Translations under genes and position numbers: made by a program
Notes under the pieces: generated by a model
The model's database searches: none
The model's input: only the letters and a program-made list of their open reading frames with translations
Told to the model about the DNA's origin: nothing
Source: Thermodesulfobacteriota bacterium
GTDB taxonomy: Bacteria; Desulfobacterota; BSN033; UBA1163
DNA length: 12,005 nucleotides
Assembly: GCA_030024065.1 (NCBI GenBank)
Contig: JASEIE010000088.1
Span: forward strand, 1-12,005
Direction: 5' to 3'
Part shown: piece by piece, positions 12,000-12,005 of the stretch
Layout of the letters: each line of letters starts with the position of its first letter
Numbering within the stretch: the first letter of the stretch is position 1

Positions 12000-12005
12000 A
12001 TGCAG
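12000..12005 (+). CDS. Possible start of a plus-strand gene (cut by the window)
   Basis: ATGCAG at 12000-12005 follows AAAGGAG (11984-11990) with a 9-base spacing, a good start signal. Only two codons are visible, so nothing can be said about the product. Confidence 0.35.

Noticed and set aside
1..12005. CRISPR array, tRNA or rRNA genes
   Set aside because: No regularly spaced repeats and no tRNA or rRNA signature were seen on either strand.

Overview
The window looks like an accessory, transposon-worn stretch of a bacterial chromosome, most likely a Desulfobacterota (deltaproteobacterial) or similar environmental genome. This is an inference from the kinds of protein present (DUF433/DUF5615 toxin-antitoxin pairs, REP-associated tyrosine transposases of the MARPLRIQYPGA and MPRQARLDAPG types, an IS21-like operon) and not from any marker gene. 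No rRNA, tRNA, CRISPR array or core housekeeping operon is visible. Base composition changes sharply between blocks: the IS21-like operon is GC-rich and the PIN-like gene at the right edge is AT-rich, as expected of a mosaic.

Layout. 1-227 is the unrecognised end of a gene entering from the left. 327-485 holds a REP-like palindrome and the head of a dead REP-associated transposase (minus strand). 773-1465 is an intact DUF433 antitoxin / DUF5615 PIN-like toxin pair. 1466-2016 is intergenic: one copy of a 162-bp repeat, then three TGACCCACC motifs that look like an IS21-type end. 2101-6043 is an unusual IS21-like operon: zinc-finger-like ORF, ParB-like protein, istA, istB and a small acidic ORF. 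It carries three visible lesions: a palindromic mini-insertion at the start of the first ORF, a second copy of the same palindrome that frameshifts the ParB-like gene, and an 11-bp tandem duplication that frameshifts istA. 6528-6873 is an internally deleted REP-associated transposase framed by a 14-bp inverted repeat. 7130-7791 is a Phd-type antitoxin / PIN toxin pair with a possible operator upstream. 7881-8042 is the second copy of the 162-bp repeat. It abuts an orphan DUF433 antitoxin whose DUF5615 toxin is cut after 16 codons.

The right part is on the minus strand and is rich in defence-type genes and fragments: the tail of a type I restriction methylase (hsdM) overlapping the head of a DUF1016/YhcG-like nuclease gene, the head of an ERCC4-type nuclease, and a tight two-gene unit of a PD-(D/E)XK-like protein and a TIR/deoxyribosyltransferase-fold protein (10744-9317). 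A PIN_8-like ribonuclease gene with an eroded 5' end follows (11834-10914). A new plus-strand gene appears to start at the last bases.

The genes do not form one pathway. Three themes recur: toxin-antitoxin and nuclease modules, transposition, and small palindromic or dispersed repeats sitting at the broken ends of genes. The best candidates for something little described are the zinc-finger/ParB-equipped IS21-like operon, the TTTA-flanked bulged palindrome inserted twice in it, and the two-gene PD-(D/E)XK plus TIR-like unit.
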